Shown piece by piece: positions 1 through 7,707 of a stretch of DNA of 64,000 bases; positions within the stretch are counted from its first letter, which is position 1; each line of letters starts with the position of its first letter. The stretch lies in contig JAOAGY010000032.1 in assembly GCA_026415505.1 (NCBI GenBank), positions 186,001 through 250,000 of the forward strand, read 5' to 3'. Below the pieces are notes generated by a model. It searched no databases, was not told where the DNA came from, and was given only the letters and a program-made list of their open reading frames with translations. The position numbers and the translations under genes are program-made. Source of the stretch: Chlorobiota bacterium (GTDB lineage: Bacteria; Bacteroidota; Ignavibacteria; Kapaibacteriales; NICIL-2).

Positions 1-1
1 A

Positions 2-1006
2 TCATGTCGGGGACTGCTCGTCGGAGAACTGTTGACCGGCTCGTTGATTCTCGCTTCGTTCGTATGCATCAATGATGTCCATTACCAGCCGGTGACGGAC
101 GACGTCGCTTTTGTCGAAGTACACAAATTCGATTCCTTCGATGCCGCGCAAGACGTTCTGCACGTCGAGCAAGCCTGACTGAGATCGTGTGGAGAGGTCA
201 ATCTGTGTGACGTCGCCAGTGACGATCGCCTTCGAGCCTTGCCCCAAGCGCGTCAAGAACATCTTCATTTGCCCGATCGTGGTGTTTTGCGCTTCGTCGA
301 GAATAATGAACGCATTGTTGAGCGTTCGTCCTCGCATGTACGCCAGCGGGATAATCTCGATGATGTGCTTTTCGTTGAGATTCTTGAGCTTATCGGGGGC
401 GACCATATCGGCAACCGCATCGAGCAGTGGTCGAAGGTAAGGATGAACTTTCTCGAACAAGTCGCCTGGCAAATAGCCGAGCGATTCTCCCGCTTCGACA
501 GCCGGACGCGTCAAGACGATGCGCTGAACCTGATTTGCTCGAAGCGCAGCCAGCGCCATTGCAACTGCCAAATACGTCTTGCCGGTGCCTGCCGGTCCGA
601 TCGCAAAAACGATATCTGCATTGGCGACCTTTTCGGCGTAGAAACGTTGGCGTTGCGTCCGCGGACGAATCGGGCCGCTGCGCCCCCAGACGATGATGTC
701 GGTGGAGCTGTGGGCAGCTCCGCTGGCGGAGTATTGCCCTGCGGTACCATCGACGAGTTCGATGATCTCTTCAACATCGGTCGGCGTAAGCGTCCCTTTC
801 CGCCGGAGCACGTAGAGCATCTCGCTGATGATGTTTTCCAGCTGGCGGATGTCGTCGGGGGTGCCGCGCAGTGACAGCGTGTTGTTGCGAAAAACTATTG
901 TCGCTGGGAATCGGCTTTCGAGTAGTTGCAAGTGTGCATCGTTGGCGCCGAGCAGCGCTGCTGGATCGGTGTCGCCGATTTTGATGCGACGTTCGATATA
1001 CTCCAT
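2..1006 (-). CDS. phoH: PhoH-like ATPase
   Basis: A 334-residue PhoH-family protein, a cytosolic P-loop NTPase related to the helicase core of superfamily 1 and linked to RNA metabolism or phosphate starvation; the exact role is poorly known. The N-terminal third is a small KH-like region, as usual for PhoH. The P-loop reads GPAGTGKTYLA, followed by the family motif RPAVEAGESLGYLPGD and a Walker B-like FIILDEAQN. The stop codon lies at bases 2-4, so the gene is complete. I chose the ATG at 1006; a TTG 15 codons upstream adds only low-complexity residues. It is transcribed leftwards and separated from the next gene by a hairpin. Identification is secure. Confidence 0.93.
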   Translation of the reverse strand: MEYIERRIKIGDTDPAALLGANDAHLQLLESRFPATIVFRNNTLSLRGTPDDIRQLENIISEMLYVLRRKGTLTPTDVEEIIELVDGTAGQYSASGAAHSSTDIIVWGRSGPIRPRTQRQRFYAEKVANADIVFAIGPAGTGKTYLAVAMALAALRANQVQRIVLTRPAVEAGESLGYLPGDLFEKVHPYLRPLLDAVADMVAPDKLKNLNEKHIIEIIPLAYMRGRTLNNAFIILDEAQNTTIGQMKMFLTRLGQGSKAIVTGDVTQIDLSTRSQSGLLDVQNVLRGIEGIEFVYFDKSDVVRHRLVMDIIDAYERSENQRAGQQFSDEQSPT

Positions 1007-1112
1007 TGAGTCGTGAATTGATCGAGCAATGAATCGGAACGAAATATACAACGAACAGCACGTTCATAAAATGTACCGATACGTCGCTCGACGTGGAGGG
1101 TATCGAACGTAA

Positions 1113-1139
1113 GCAGGGCACGGGTACGCCGTGCCCTGC
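1113..1139. terminator. Perfect 11-bp hairpin downstream of the LysM lipoprotein gene
   Basis: An 11-base arm (GCAGGGCACGG, 1113-1123) is followed by the 5-base loop GTACG and its exact complement at 1129-1139. It lies 36 bases beyond the stop of the minus-strand LysM lipoprotein gene and upstream of phoH. No U-tract follows on the minus strand, so intrinsic termination is uncertain. It could equally slow Rho or stabilise the mRNA 3' end. Confidence 0.5.
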
Positions 1140-1174
1140 AGCCACAGTCGAGCAACGAGAATGTGCGATACCGA

Positions 1175-2032
1175 TTACGGCTTCCGCTCGCCGCGTTCGG
1201 ATTGCTCAGTCGGAGTCGTCGGCTGTTGAGGAGCAGCATTGGATTGCGACTGCTCTTGCGCAGCCATCGCCTCACGCTTTTTGCGCCAGTAGCGACGTTC
1301 GGCACGCTTTTCTTCCGGTGTCAGCGGTCCCGGCGGTGGAACGTTCAGTTCCCATCCTGGGCGGATGATGTCGGGGTTACGGATGAGGTCGGTGTTCGCT
1401 TGCCAAATCTTCGGCCAATGGAATGGATCGCCGTACACGTCGCTTTGACCGGCGATATTCCACAGACAGTCTTTGGATTCGCTCCATGGACGCACAACGT
1501 ACTTACCCTTCCACGCAGGCTTACGGTCCATCAGCGACTGAATATCTCGTCGGGCGGCGATCATACGATCGAAAAATTCCGGAAGGACAGCAATTTTTTC
1601 GTTGCGCAGTCGGTTCCACTCCGCCGCGAGCGCATAGACTTCGTTGCGTCGTGGTTCGAAGTCGTTGTCGCTCAGCCCACGAAGTTCCCGGATACGCCCT
1701 TCGAGACGTCCGAGCCGTTCGCGGAATTGGTTGATCTGAGCATCGCTTGCGCCGATGAGGCGATTGTTTTCGTCCTGACACCGCTTCAGATCGCCGACAG
1801 CGGCGTTGAGACGTTCTTCCAGAGCCTTGACTTCGCCCTGCATTTTCTGCTCGTCATCTTCCAGTTTTCGAATACGCATGCGCCAGTCGTCGAGTCGGAG
1901 TATTGCCTCGTCGAACGTGAGCAGACTATCGGGCTTGCTTTCCGGAGCACGAACGACCTGAGACGATCCGCAGCTCATGATCGCAGCAGCACATGCGGCA
2001 ATTGCCAGTGATCGTGCAAGGAGGTGATTCAT
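1175..2032 (-). CDS. LysM-domain coiled-coil lipoprotein
   Basis: A predicted 285-residue lipoprotein. A hydrophobic signal ends in the lipobox IMSC, making Cys21 the probable lipidated residue. Residues of roughly 35-150 are strongly charged and heptad-like, so probably coiled coil. The C-terminal part (YVVRPWSESKDCLWNIAG to PGWELNVPP) fits a LysM peptidoglycan-binding module. The tail is rich in Gln, Pro and Thr. I favour the ATG at 2032 because a GGAG lies seven bases upstream; the ATG at 2044 is the alternative. Its neighbour upstream is another short coiled-coil lipoprotein ending 21 bases before this start, so the two are probably co-transcribed and may form an envelope complex bridging membrane and cell wall. 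The function is not known. Confidence 0.8.
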   Translation of the reverse strand: MNHLLARSLAIAACAAAIMSCGSSQVVRAPESKPDSLLTFDEAILRLDDWRMRIRKLEDDEQKMQGEVKALEERLNAAVGDLKRCQDENNRLIGASDAQINQFRERLGRLEGRIRELRGLSDNDFEPRRNEVYALAAEWNRLRNEKIAVLPEFFDRMIAARRDIQSLMDRKPAWKGKYVVRPWSESKDCLWNIAGQSDVYGDPFHWPKIWQANTDLIRNPDIIRPGWELNVPPPGPLTPEEKRAERRYWRKKREAMAAQEQSQSNAAPQQPTTPTEQSERGERKP

Positions 2033-2053
2033 CGGTGTCTCCATTCATTTGTG

Positions 2054-2395
2054 TTACTTACGACCCTGTTTTTTCTCGACCGGTGGAGCCGGTGGCGACT
2101 CCGGAAGAGGATCGCCCAGGTTGGCTGGATATCCATTGAGCCGAGATTGGAGTGTCGCTTGCAAATCTTTGCATCGCCGAAGCTCGTCCTGCCGCGATGC
2201 GAGTTCACGTTCCAACCGTTGCTTGCGCGATTCGGCATCACGCATAGATTGAGCCAGTTGAATTTCGCGTGCACGGAGTTGTTTGAGTTCCGCCAGTTGA
2301 TCGGGCTGGATCATTTTTGTGCACCCAACCATTCCCACAACCAGCGTTGCGGTGACTCCCGTGCCGAGCCATCTCCGCCAGCGACTGCGGTTCAT
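2054..2395 (-). CDS. Small coiled-coil lipoprotein
   Basis: A 113-residue predicted lipoprotein with no recognised family. After a basic N-terminus and a hydrophobic stretch comes the lipobox VGMVGC. Then follows a charged, heptad-like segment rich in Glu, Arg, Gln and Leu, and a Pro-rich tail ending in KKQGRK. The open frame continues upstream, but the ATG at 2395 is the only start that gives a proper lipoprotein signal. It is followed closely by the LysM lipoprotein gene, and a perfect TAnnTTTG element lies 35 bases upstream, so the pair probably forms its own operon. No function can be assigned from sequence. Confidence 0.7.
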   Translation of the reverse strand: MNRSRWRRWLGTGVTATLVVGMVGCTKMIQPDQLAELKQLRAREIQLAQSMRDAESRKQRLERELASRQDELRRCKDLQATLQSRLNGYPANLGDPLPESPPAPPVEKKQGRK

Positions 2396-2429
2396 ATCGC
2401 CCCACGAAGTTGTTCGACAAATGACGCCG

Positions 2430-2437
2430 CAAATATA
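2430..2437 (-). promoter_or_regulatory. Candidate -7 promoter element for the lipoprotein pair
   Basis: On the minus strand this reads TATATTTG, a perfect match to the TAnnTTTG -7 element known from Bacteroidota. It lies 35 bases upstream of the ATG at 2395. No clear -33 TTG is seen at the expected distance. Confidence 0.4.
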
Positions 2438-2498
2438 CGCGAGATATTGCCGTTCGGTTTTTTGGCAGAGCGTAATACGATGGTCGCCGGCAGAATCG

Positions 2499-3422
2499 TC
2501 ACGATACTTTACTCTTGGCAATCGCTTGTGCGAATGCCCTGAGCAACACACCGTAGCGTAAACCTCGTGCACTGACGATGAGCGAGTCCACTTTCAGCCA
2601 GTCCATGCATGCCTGGAGAATCAATGTTCCCGCTGGCAGTATGTCGGCTCGCTGAGGATGGACGCCTGGCATGGAGAGCAGTTCTCGAAGAGTCGCTGTC
2701 GAAATGCACTGCCAGAGCTTGTCGAGCGTTTCACGCTCGAGCGGATATCCGTCCACACGCTTCCAATCGAATGCTGCGATGTTCTGAGCCATCAGCGCAA
2801 GTGTTGTCGGTGTCCCGGCTACTGCGTAGAGCTGCCCGGGCGGTGTCTGGGGCACAAGTGCTGCTAATTGAGTATAGACTTCTTGCCGTGCCCACTCGAT
2901 AGTTGCTGAATCGGCAGGGAATGTGTGCCAGTAGCGTTCAGCCAGCCGCACTGCGCCGATTTCGATGCTCACTCGAAAGCGAATCCCTCTGCTGGTTCCC
3001 ATGACCAGCTCGGTACTTCCGCCACCGATATCGAGCACAGCGACGTCGCCGTCTGTCGGCGGAATCGTACCGTAGAACGTCAGCTCGGCTTCTTCGTCAC
3101 CGCTAATAATCACGATCGGTGCGCCCCACACTTCCGCCAATCGAGCAGCAACCGCATCGGCATTCGCTGCCAGACGGAATACGCTCGTTCCGACGGCGAA
3201 CCGGTGCTGAACCGCATAGTCATCGGCAATCCGGCGGTAGTCCTCGATAATGGCAGTGGCTCGTTCGATAGATGCCGGGGAGATCGTCCCCGTTCGTTCG
3301 ACACCCTGACCGAGCCGCGCAATTCGATGGTGATCAGCCAGCGGATGGATGCCTTGCTCGTCAACTTCAGCGATCGCCATAAGCAGCGTATTCGTGCCGA
3401 TGTCTATGGCGGCTGCTTTCAT
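2499..3422 (-). CDS. Ppx/GppA-family phosphatase
   Basis: A 307-residue protein of the exopolyphosphatase / pppGpp phosphohydrolase family, which has an actin-like ATPase fold. The N-terminus AAIDIGTNTLLMAIAEV is the phosphate-1 loop, and DIGGGSTELVMG is the phosphate-2 motif. The acidic residues and VAGTPTTLA are also typical. The length matches the short two-domain forms that lack the C-terminal HD domain, so either polyphosphate or (p)ppGpp could be the substrate. The ATG at 3422 overlaps the stop of prmA as ATGA, which indicates translational coupling; an in-frame extension upstream of it lies inside prmA. No polyphosphate kinase gene is seen in the window. Confidence 0.9.
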   Translation of the reverse strand: MKAAAIDIGTNTLLMAIAEVDEQGIHPLADHHRIARLGQGVERTGTISPASIERATAIIEDYRRIADDYAVQHRFAVGTSVFRLAANADAVAARLAEVWGAPIVIISGDEEAELTFYGTIPPTDGDVAVLDIGGGSTELVMGTSRGIRFRVSIEIGAVRLAERYWHTFPADSATIEWARQEVYTQLAALVPQTPPGQLYAVAGTPTTLALMAQNIAAFDWKRVDGYPLERETLDKLWQCISTATLRELLSMPGVHPQRADILPAGTLILQACMDWLKVDSLIVSARGLRYGVLLRAFAQAIAKSKVS

Positions 3423-4285
3423 CGTTTGCGAACGAAATCGAGTGCAACCCATTCACCGCGTTCGAGTCGCGTACGAGACTCGAAACCAACATCGCTGGCG
3501 ATACGCTCGACTATCGGTGCTTGGTAGTGCAATATGCCACTGGCGATAAGATGCCCACCGACTCGAATCATTCGGTGCAATCGCGGCATTTCTCGTTCGA
3601 GTATCGTGCTGTACATGTTCGCGACGATCCCATCCATCGGTTGACGATGAAACGAGGCGATGTCGGCAACGATCGGCTCGACAATTCCCGCGTAACCATT
3701 CCGACGAACGTTCTCGGTGGCTTCAGCGATTGCGCCCGGATCGTTGTCTATGGCAAGAACGCGCCTGGCACCCGCAGCACCTGCAACGATTGCCAGTAGC
3801 CCGCTCCCTGTGCCGATGTCGAGCCACTGTTCTCCCTGCTGGACAACATCGAGCAACAGTTCGGCACACATCTGCGTCGTCGGATGGTGACCGGTCCCGA
3901 ACGCCATTTTCGGTTCAATGACGATCGTGATCGTCGTGCTGGTTGTTGCAGGAGCTGCCGGTTGAAAAGACTCACCGGGTAAGACGACCAATCGATCGCC
4001 GATTGTAACAGGCGTCAAGCTTGCTTGCCACTGGGCATGCCAGTCATAATGGGGCACAGTTTCGATCGTGCACCGTTCGGTAACATCGGCAATGTCACCG
4101 AGCCGCCGGCTCAGGTATTCGGCGATCGGCTCGTGCGAGGGCGTATCGGTCTCGAACCACAGGGTCAGCACATCACCGCTCTGCTCTGCACCGAGGAACG
4201 ATGGACACTCGACACATGCGATGACGAGCGGTTGTTGCTCTTCGGGGATCGTTATCGTTGCTTTGACGAAATGGCGTTCCATCAT
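3419..4285 (-). CDS. prmA: Ribosomal protein L11 methyltransferase
   Basis: A 288-residue class I SAM-dependent methyltransferase that trimethylates ribosomal protein L11. The diagnostic PrmA motif PKMAFGTGHHPTTQM sits near the middle, followed by the SAM-binding LDIGTGSGLLAIVA and the acidic loop AIDNDPGAI. The post-I motif, usually close to ANILA, here reads VANMYSTILE, a mild divergence. Two adjacent ATG codons (4285, 4282) are possible starts. The stop overlaps the start of the Ppx-like gene by four bases, and the M28 peptidase gene ends only nine bases upstream, so M28-prmA-ppx reads as one operon. Confidence 0.92.
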   Translation of the reverse strand: MMERHFVKATITIPEEQQPLVIACVECPSFLGAEQSGDVLTLWFETDTPSHEPIAEYLSRRLGDIADVTERCTIETVPHYDWHAQWQASLTPVTIGDRLVVLPGESFQPAAPATTSTTITIVIEPKMAFGTGHHPTTQMCAELLLDVVQQGEQWLDIGTGSGLLAIVAGAAGARRVLAIDNDPGAIAEATENVRRNGYAGIVEPIVADIASFHRQPMDGIVANMYSTILEREMPRLHRMIRVGGHLIASGILHYQAPIVERIASDVGFESRTRLERGEWVALDFVRKR

Positions 4286-4294
4286 CAGCGAATG

Positions 4295-5302
4295 TCAAAC
4301 CGGGAAAGGAGAGTCGGAATAGAGAAGCGCTAACACAACGCGCACGACATCGCTCAAAGTATCGCCGGAGATGTTCCGTTCGTCGTCGTTGAGTGTGTGC
4401 CAGTAACGCCGTCGTTCGATAGGCGAAGTGTTGCCGACAAGTTCGATGTCGATGATGTCCACTGTCGGGATACCGGCTTCGATGAGCGCGAGATGATCGT
4501 CAACGACGGTGCCGCCGACTCGCTCGATAAAACGCCCTCTCGTAGAGAGTCGCCCCAATTTCCACAGCCGTTCGACGAGCGCCGGTGCGGCGCGCTGTGA
4601 GTTGTATTCGATCGGGAACTGTGCATCGCGATCACCTACCAAGTCGAACAGAATTCCGTAGCGCGGCTCGATGGGTAGAGGAAGATTGGATGCGAAGTAT
4701 TTCGAACCGAGACAAAACATCTCCTCGTCGGTCCGAGCGCCCATGTCTTCGGCATCGAATAGCACGATGTCCACTCCGACATCTGCTGGAGGCTGTTGCC
4801 TCAGCAATCGCACAAGCTCCAGCACAACAGCGACACCACTGGCACCGTCGTTTGCACCCGGAATAGGTTTTGTGCGATTTGTTGGTATCGGGTCTTCGTC
4901 GGCTGTCGGTCGCGAATCCCAGTGCGCACAGAGAAGCACTCGATCAGTACGATCGGGGAAGAGCCGTGCGACGATATTTGTGCATGTGTACTGGCGTCCA
5001 TACACTGAAGCGCGAAACGGCTGTTCGAAAACCGTGTCGGACCACTGGCGTAGCTGTGCGACGAGCCACCGTCGGCAAGAATCGTGTGCTGCCGTGCCTG
5101 GAACACGAGGTCCCCAGCGAAGCTGCTGGCGGATATATCCGAGCAATAGCTCTCGGTCGGGCTCCGGAATGCGAGCTCGTTTTTCGTTGATCGTCGAATC
5201 TATGTGGTACGTGTCGGCGCGTGGAGAACGGCAACTTCCGTTGCATCCTGCGCTCGCTGCGATAGCGAGAGAGAGGGCGGCGATCAAAAGCAATCGGGTC
5301 AT
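4295..5302 (-). CDS. Secreted M28-family zinc peptidase or glutaminyl cyclase-like lipoprotein
   Basis: A 335-residue protein with a lipoprotein signal (ASAGC, Cys20) and an M28 aminopeptidase / glutaminyl-peptide cyclotransferase domain. Zinc-site motifs appear in order: AHWDSRP, GANDGASGVA, DAEDMG, an Asp within the VDIIDIE region, and the terminal YWHTLNDD. The overall pattern (CLGSKYFASN, WHTLNDDERNIS) resembles bacterial glutaminyl cyclases as much as aminopeptidases, so I leave the reaction open. It probably acts in the periplasm or on the outer membrane. The ATG at 5302 gives a good lipoprotein signal; upstream in-frame starts do not. A TAGTTTTG element lies 25 bases upstream. Confidence 0.85.
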   Translation of the reverse strand: MTRLLLIAALSLAIAASAGCNGSCRSPRADTYHIDSTINEKRARIPEPDRELLLGYIRQQLRWGPRVPGTAAHDSCRRWLVAQLRQWSDTVFEQPFRASVYGRQYTCTNIVARLFPDRTDRVLLCAHWDSRPTADEDPIPTNRTKPIPGANDGASGVAVVLELVRLLRQQPPADVGVDIVLFDAEDMGARTDEEMFCLGSKYFASNLPLPIEPRYGILFDLVGDRDAQFPIEYNSQRAAPALVERLWKLGRLSTRGRFIERVGGTVVDDHLALIEAGIPTVDIIDIELVGNTSPIERRRYWHTLNDDERNISGDTLSDVVRVVLALLYSDSPFPV

Positions 5303-5326
5303 TCCTGAATCGGAGAGCATTTCGTG

Positions 5327-5334
5327 CAAAACTA
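5327..5334 (-). promoter_or_regulatory. Candidate -7 promoter element for the M28-prmA-ppx operon
   Basis: The minus strand reads TAGTTTTG, a perfect TAnnTTTG match, 25 bases upstream of the ATG at 5302. It lies in the divergent gap shared with the ytxH-like gene. Confidence 0.4.
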
Positions 5335-5467
5335 CGGTCAACGCTCGCTGTCAGCCTGGATGATCTCAACGATCGGTGCTCCAGCGGACGTGCGACAGTA
5401 GCACGAAAAAGTACGTGGCATCGTCTTTGCAAACGTCACTTTGTGTCACAGTCGAAGGATTTGCCAG

Positions 5468-5893
5468 ATGGAACGAAACGAGGGTTCGGGTTTTGCGCGA
5501 GGATTTGTCGCGGGAGCATTGCTCGGCGGAGTCGCCGGCGCAGTTGTCGCGCTCTTGTTTGCACCGAAGAGCGGTCGGCAATTACGGCGCGACATCGCCG
5601 AGCGCACGAGCGAGCTTTACGATCGAGCGCAAGACATCCTCAATCCAAAAACGGTCGGTGAAGAGCTTCCGCCAGTGACGGTCAACCAAGGCAAAATCCG
5701 CGCGCAACAAATCGTCTCTGCGGCACGCGAACAAGCTGAACAGTTGCTGACAAGCGCAGAGCAGGTGCTCCGCGAAGCGCGCAACAAAGCGGCGACCGCA
5801 AAAGAGCAGATACAAGAAAACATCGAGCGTGTCCGTGATGCTGCCAAAGCCAGCGTCGAAGCATTCAAGAGCGAAATACAAGGCAAGCAGTGA
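5468..5893 (+). CDS. YtxH-domain protein
   Basis: A 141-residue small membrane-associated protein. The Gly/Ala-rich segment GFVAGALLGGVAGAVVALL followed by FAPKSGRQLRRDIAERTSEL is the classic YtxH pattern: one short membrane helix, then APKSG. The remainder is a long amphipathic, Ala/Glu/Gln-rich helix that is probably coiled coil. YtxH proteins are often stress-related envelope proteins of unknown mechanism. The ATG at 5468 was chosen because it begins just before the membrane helix. Its stop overlaps the ATG of the next gene as TGATG, so the two are coupled. Confidence 0.8.
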   Translation: MERNEGSGFARGFVAGALLGGVAGAVVALLFAPKSGRQLRRDIAERTSELYDRAQDILNPKTVGEELPPVTVNQGKIRAQQIVSAAREQAEQLLTSAEQVLREARNKAATAKEQIQENIERVRDAAKASVEAFKSEIQGKQ

Positions 5894-6303
5894 TGGAAAC
5901 GCTCCTCTACGCAATCGCAGCGATCGTTCTGTTGGCGTTGCTCACGTTGATCATCGTTGCGATACGTCTTGTTCGTCGTGTCGAAACAATCGCCGAGCGG
6001 AGCAATTTAGTTCTCCAACAGTCACAGGACTTGTTGAGTTCGTTGGCTGGACGACTTCCGCCAGTGTTGGATGGCATCGAAAAGCTTTCCGACCAAGCTA
6101 CCAAGACGCTCGACAATGCCGATCGCCAGCTCTCGGTCCTCGGCGATGCACTCGACGAATTCCGTCAAGTCGCTCGACGCATCAACTGGCTGGAGCAACG
6201 ACTCCAAGAAAAAATCGAGGGACCCTTGATGGATGCCGCAAAGGTCGTCGCGGGAGTGTCGAAAGCGGTCAAGACATTCGCCGACGTCTTCAATCGGCGG
6301 TAG
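5893..6303 (+). CDS. DUF948-like single-span membrane protein
   Basis: A 136-residue protein with one N-terminal membrane helix (LLYAIAAIVLLALLTLIIVA) followed by a long helical region rich in Leu, Gln and charged residues. This is the arrangement of DUF948 proteins, which often accompany YtxH proteins. It begins on the TGATG overlap with the YtxH-like gene, so they form a two-gene unit. Together they suggest a membrane-anchored coiled-coil pair, possibly stress-related; no enzymatic motif is visible. Family assignment rests on architecture and neighbourhood rather than a diagnostic motif. Confidence 0.65.
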   Translation: METLLYAIAAIVLLALLTLIIVAIRLVRRVETIAERSNLVLQQSQDLLSSLAGRLPPVLDGIEKLSDQATKTLDNADRQLSVLGDALDEFRQVARRINWLEQRLQEKIEGPLMDAAKVVAGVSKAVKTFADVFNRR

Positions 6304-6324
6304 AACACTCGTCCAGAATACCCA

Positions 6325-6927
6325 TTACCGCACCGGTGCTTTTGCTGTCGGTAGCGAAGTACGGACGTACTTGCTCACGGCATCGAATCCGAATAACAAG
6401 CAGCCGTACAACAAATCGCCGACGAGTGCATTCCGAATCAGCTCGAACGGCGCAAGTCCGTTAGTGTGATAGAAGGGAATCGCCATCGTAAAGCAGGTGA
6501 GCAAGCCGCTCAGTGTGTGCGGATACATCGAACCGAGTGCCCAGACAAAAAAGTTCGTCGTGACGAAAAACACTGCCGAACCTGCAACGAGCGAGCCGAA
6601 GATGCTTACCGCCGAGCGACGACGGTGTGCCACTAAGCGCGTAAGAGCAATGATCACCGCAAAGCTCGCGTACACTACCGGTAACATGCCGTGCATCAGG
6701 TATCCCCAATCACCGAAGAGAAGCGACAGACCAATATCGCTTGCTACCATCGTTGCGCATACGGTCAGCACTGCGCCGAGGTACGAGGGAAATACCCAGC
6801 CAGCATAGACCGCCATCGCAGTTATCGGGGCAAAGTTCGGTGGATGTGGCAGCAGACGGCTCGCAGCAGCAAGGAAGAGAAGCACACCTGCGATCCAGGG
6901 AGAAAAGCGTTGAGTTGTCGCACTCAT
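6325..6927 (-). CDS. DUF6580-family membrane protein
   Basis: A 200-residue protein with about five or six hydrophobic segments. The N-terminal block SRLLPHPPNFAPITAMAVYAG is characteristic of the DUF6580 family, which resembles the S-components of ECF vitamin transporters. A substrate cannot be named. The ATG at 6927 follows a perfect TAnnTTTG element at 6958-6965, and the preceding gene ends at 6973, so this gene may have its own promoter. It converges with the DUF948-like gene, with only 21 bases between stop codons. Confidence 0.75.
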   Translation of the reverse strand: MSATTQRFSPWIAGVLLFLAAASRLLPHPPNFAPITAMAVYAGWVFPSYLGAVLTVCATMVASDIGLSLLFGDWGYLMHGMLPVVYASFAVIIALTRLVAHRRRSAVSIFGSLVAGSAVFFVTTNFFVWALGSMYPHTLSGLLTCFTMAIPFYHTNGLAPFELIRNALVGDLLYGCLLFGFDAVSKYVRTSLPTAKAPVR

Positions 6928-6957
6928 TTCGGTTGAAAACAGTTGTTGCGCTCGGCA

Positions 6958-6965
6958 CAAAATTA
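6958..6965 (-). promoter_or_regulatory. Candidate -7 promoter element for the DUF6580 gene
   Basis: The minus strand reads TAATTTTG, a perfect TAnnTTTG match, 31 bases upstream of the ATG at 6927. The matching -33 region would fall inside the 3' end of the YfiH-like gene. Confidence 0.4.
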
Positions 6966-6972
6966 CACCACT

Positions 6973-7707
6973 CTACAGGGTGCGACCGGATACGGCGATA
7001 CCGATAAACGCTGCCATCCGACCCGACCGATCGCCATCACGGCGATACGAATGAAATCGCTCGTCACCGATGGTGCAGAATCCGGAGAGCTCGATTGACC
7101 CAGCATCGAGACCAGCATCGAGAAGTTGCCGACGAATTTCGCTCGGATTATCGAAGAGGTATTGGTCCTCGCCGATTCTCGTAATGCTATTGGGAAACAA
7201 TGCTGCTACGTCCTCGCGAACGATATACCGCTCGCCCGATGCACATGGCGAAAGCCACGCCCGAAGCCGCCTGGAACGAATACCGAACCGGTGCTCGATG
7301 AGTCGCACTGTTGCACCGACGATATTCGCTGCAGTTCCGCGCCATCCTGAATGTACCGCAGCGACTAACGATTGCTCATCGTCTCGAAGGAGAACGGCGC
7401 AACAATCTGCAACGGAGACACACAGCAGCGTTCCGGCAGCGGTTGTCACCAGAGCATCTGCAGGCTCGGTCGGTGCATCGCTCTCGACGATCGCGACAGA
7501 ACTGCCGTGCACCTGCCGAGCGACGATCAATCTCGCTGTCTCGAAGCCGAGTTGTTCTGAAAGCGCTTCTTTTGCTCGACGGACTTCAGAGGGTGTCACG
7601 TCGCTTGCAGGGTGGAGCGTCCATCCGCGCGCCGACCATCGCCCCTCGTTACGAAGCGTGATGCCGTAAACGATCCGCCGATCTCGATGTGCAATCAGTT
7701 CGACCAT
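6973..7707 (-). CDS. pgeF: YfiH/PgeF-family purine nucleoside phosphorylase (multicopper polyphenol oxidase fold)
   Basis: A 244-residue protein of the YfiH (laccase-domain) family. Members carry out phosphorolysis or deamination of purine nucleosides, and PgeF edits peptidoglycan precursors. The zinc-binding residues are visible in RQVHGSSV, VADCCAVLL and AAVHSGWRGTAANIV. The frame stays open far upstream inside comEC, but the ATG at 7707 gives the usual family length. It overlaps the comEC stop by 13 bases, so the two genes are translationally linked. Family assignment is firm; the exact substrate is not. Confidence 0.88.
   Translation of the reverse strand: MVELIAHRDRRIVYGITLRNEGRWSARGWTLHPASDVTPSEVRRAKEALSEQLGFETARLIVARQVHGSSVAIVESDAPTEPADALVTTAAGTLLCVSVADCCAVLLRDDEQSLVAAVHSGWRGTAANIVGATVRLIEHRFGIRSRRLRAWLSPCASGERYIVREDVAALFPNSITRIGEDQYLFDNPSEIRRQLLDAGLDAGSIELSGFCTIGDERFHSYRRDGDRSGRMAAFIGIAVSGRTL

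Noticed and set aside
6330-6339. Palindrome GCACCGGTGC followed by four T
   Set aside because: It looks like a short terminator for the DUF948-like gene, but it lies within the coding end of the convergent DUF6580 gene and the stem is only five base pairs with no loop.
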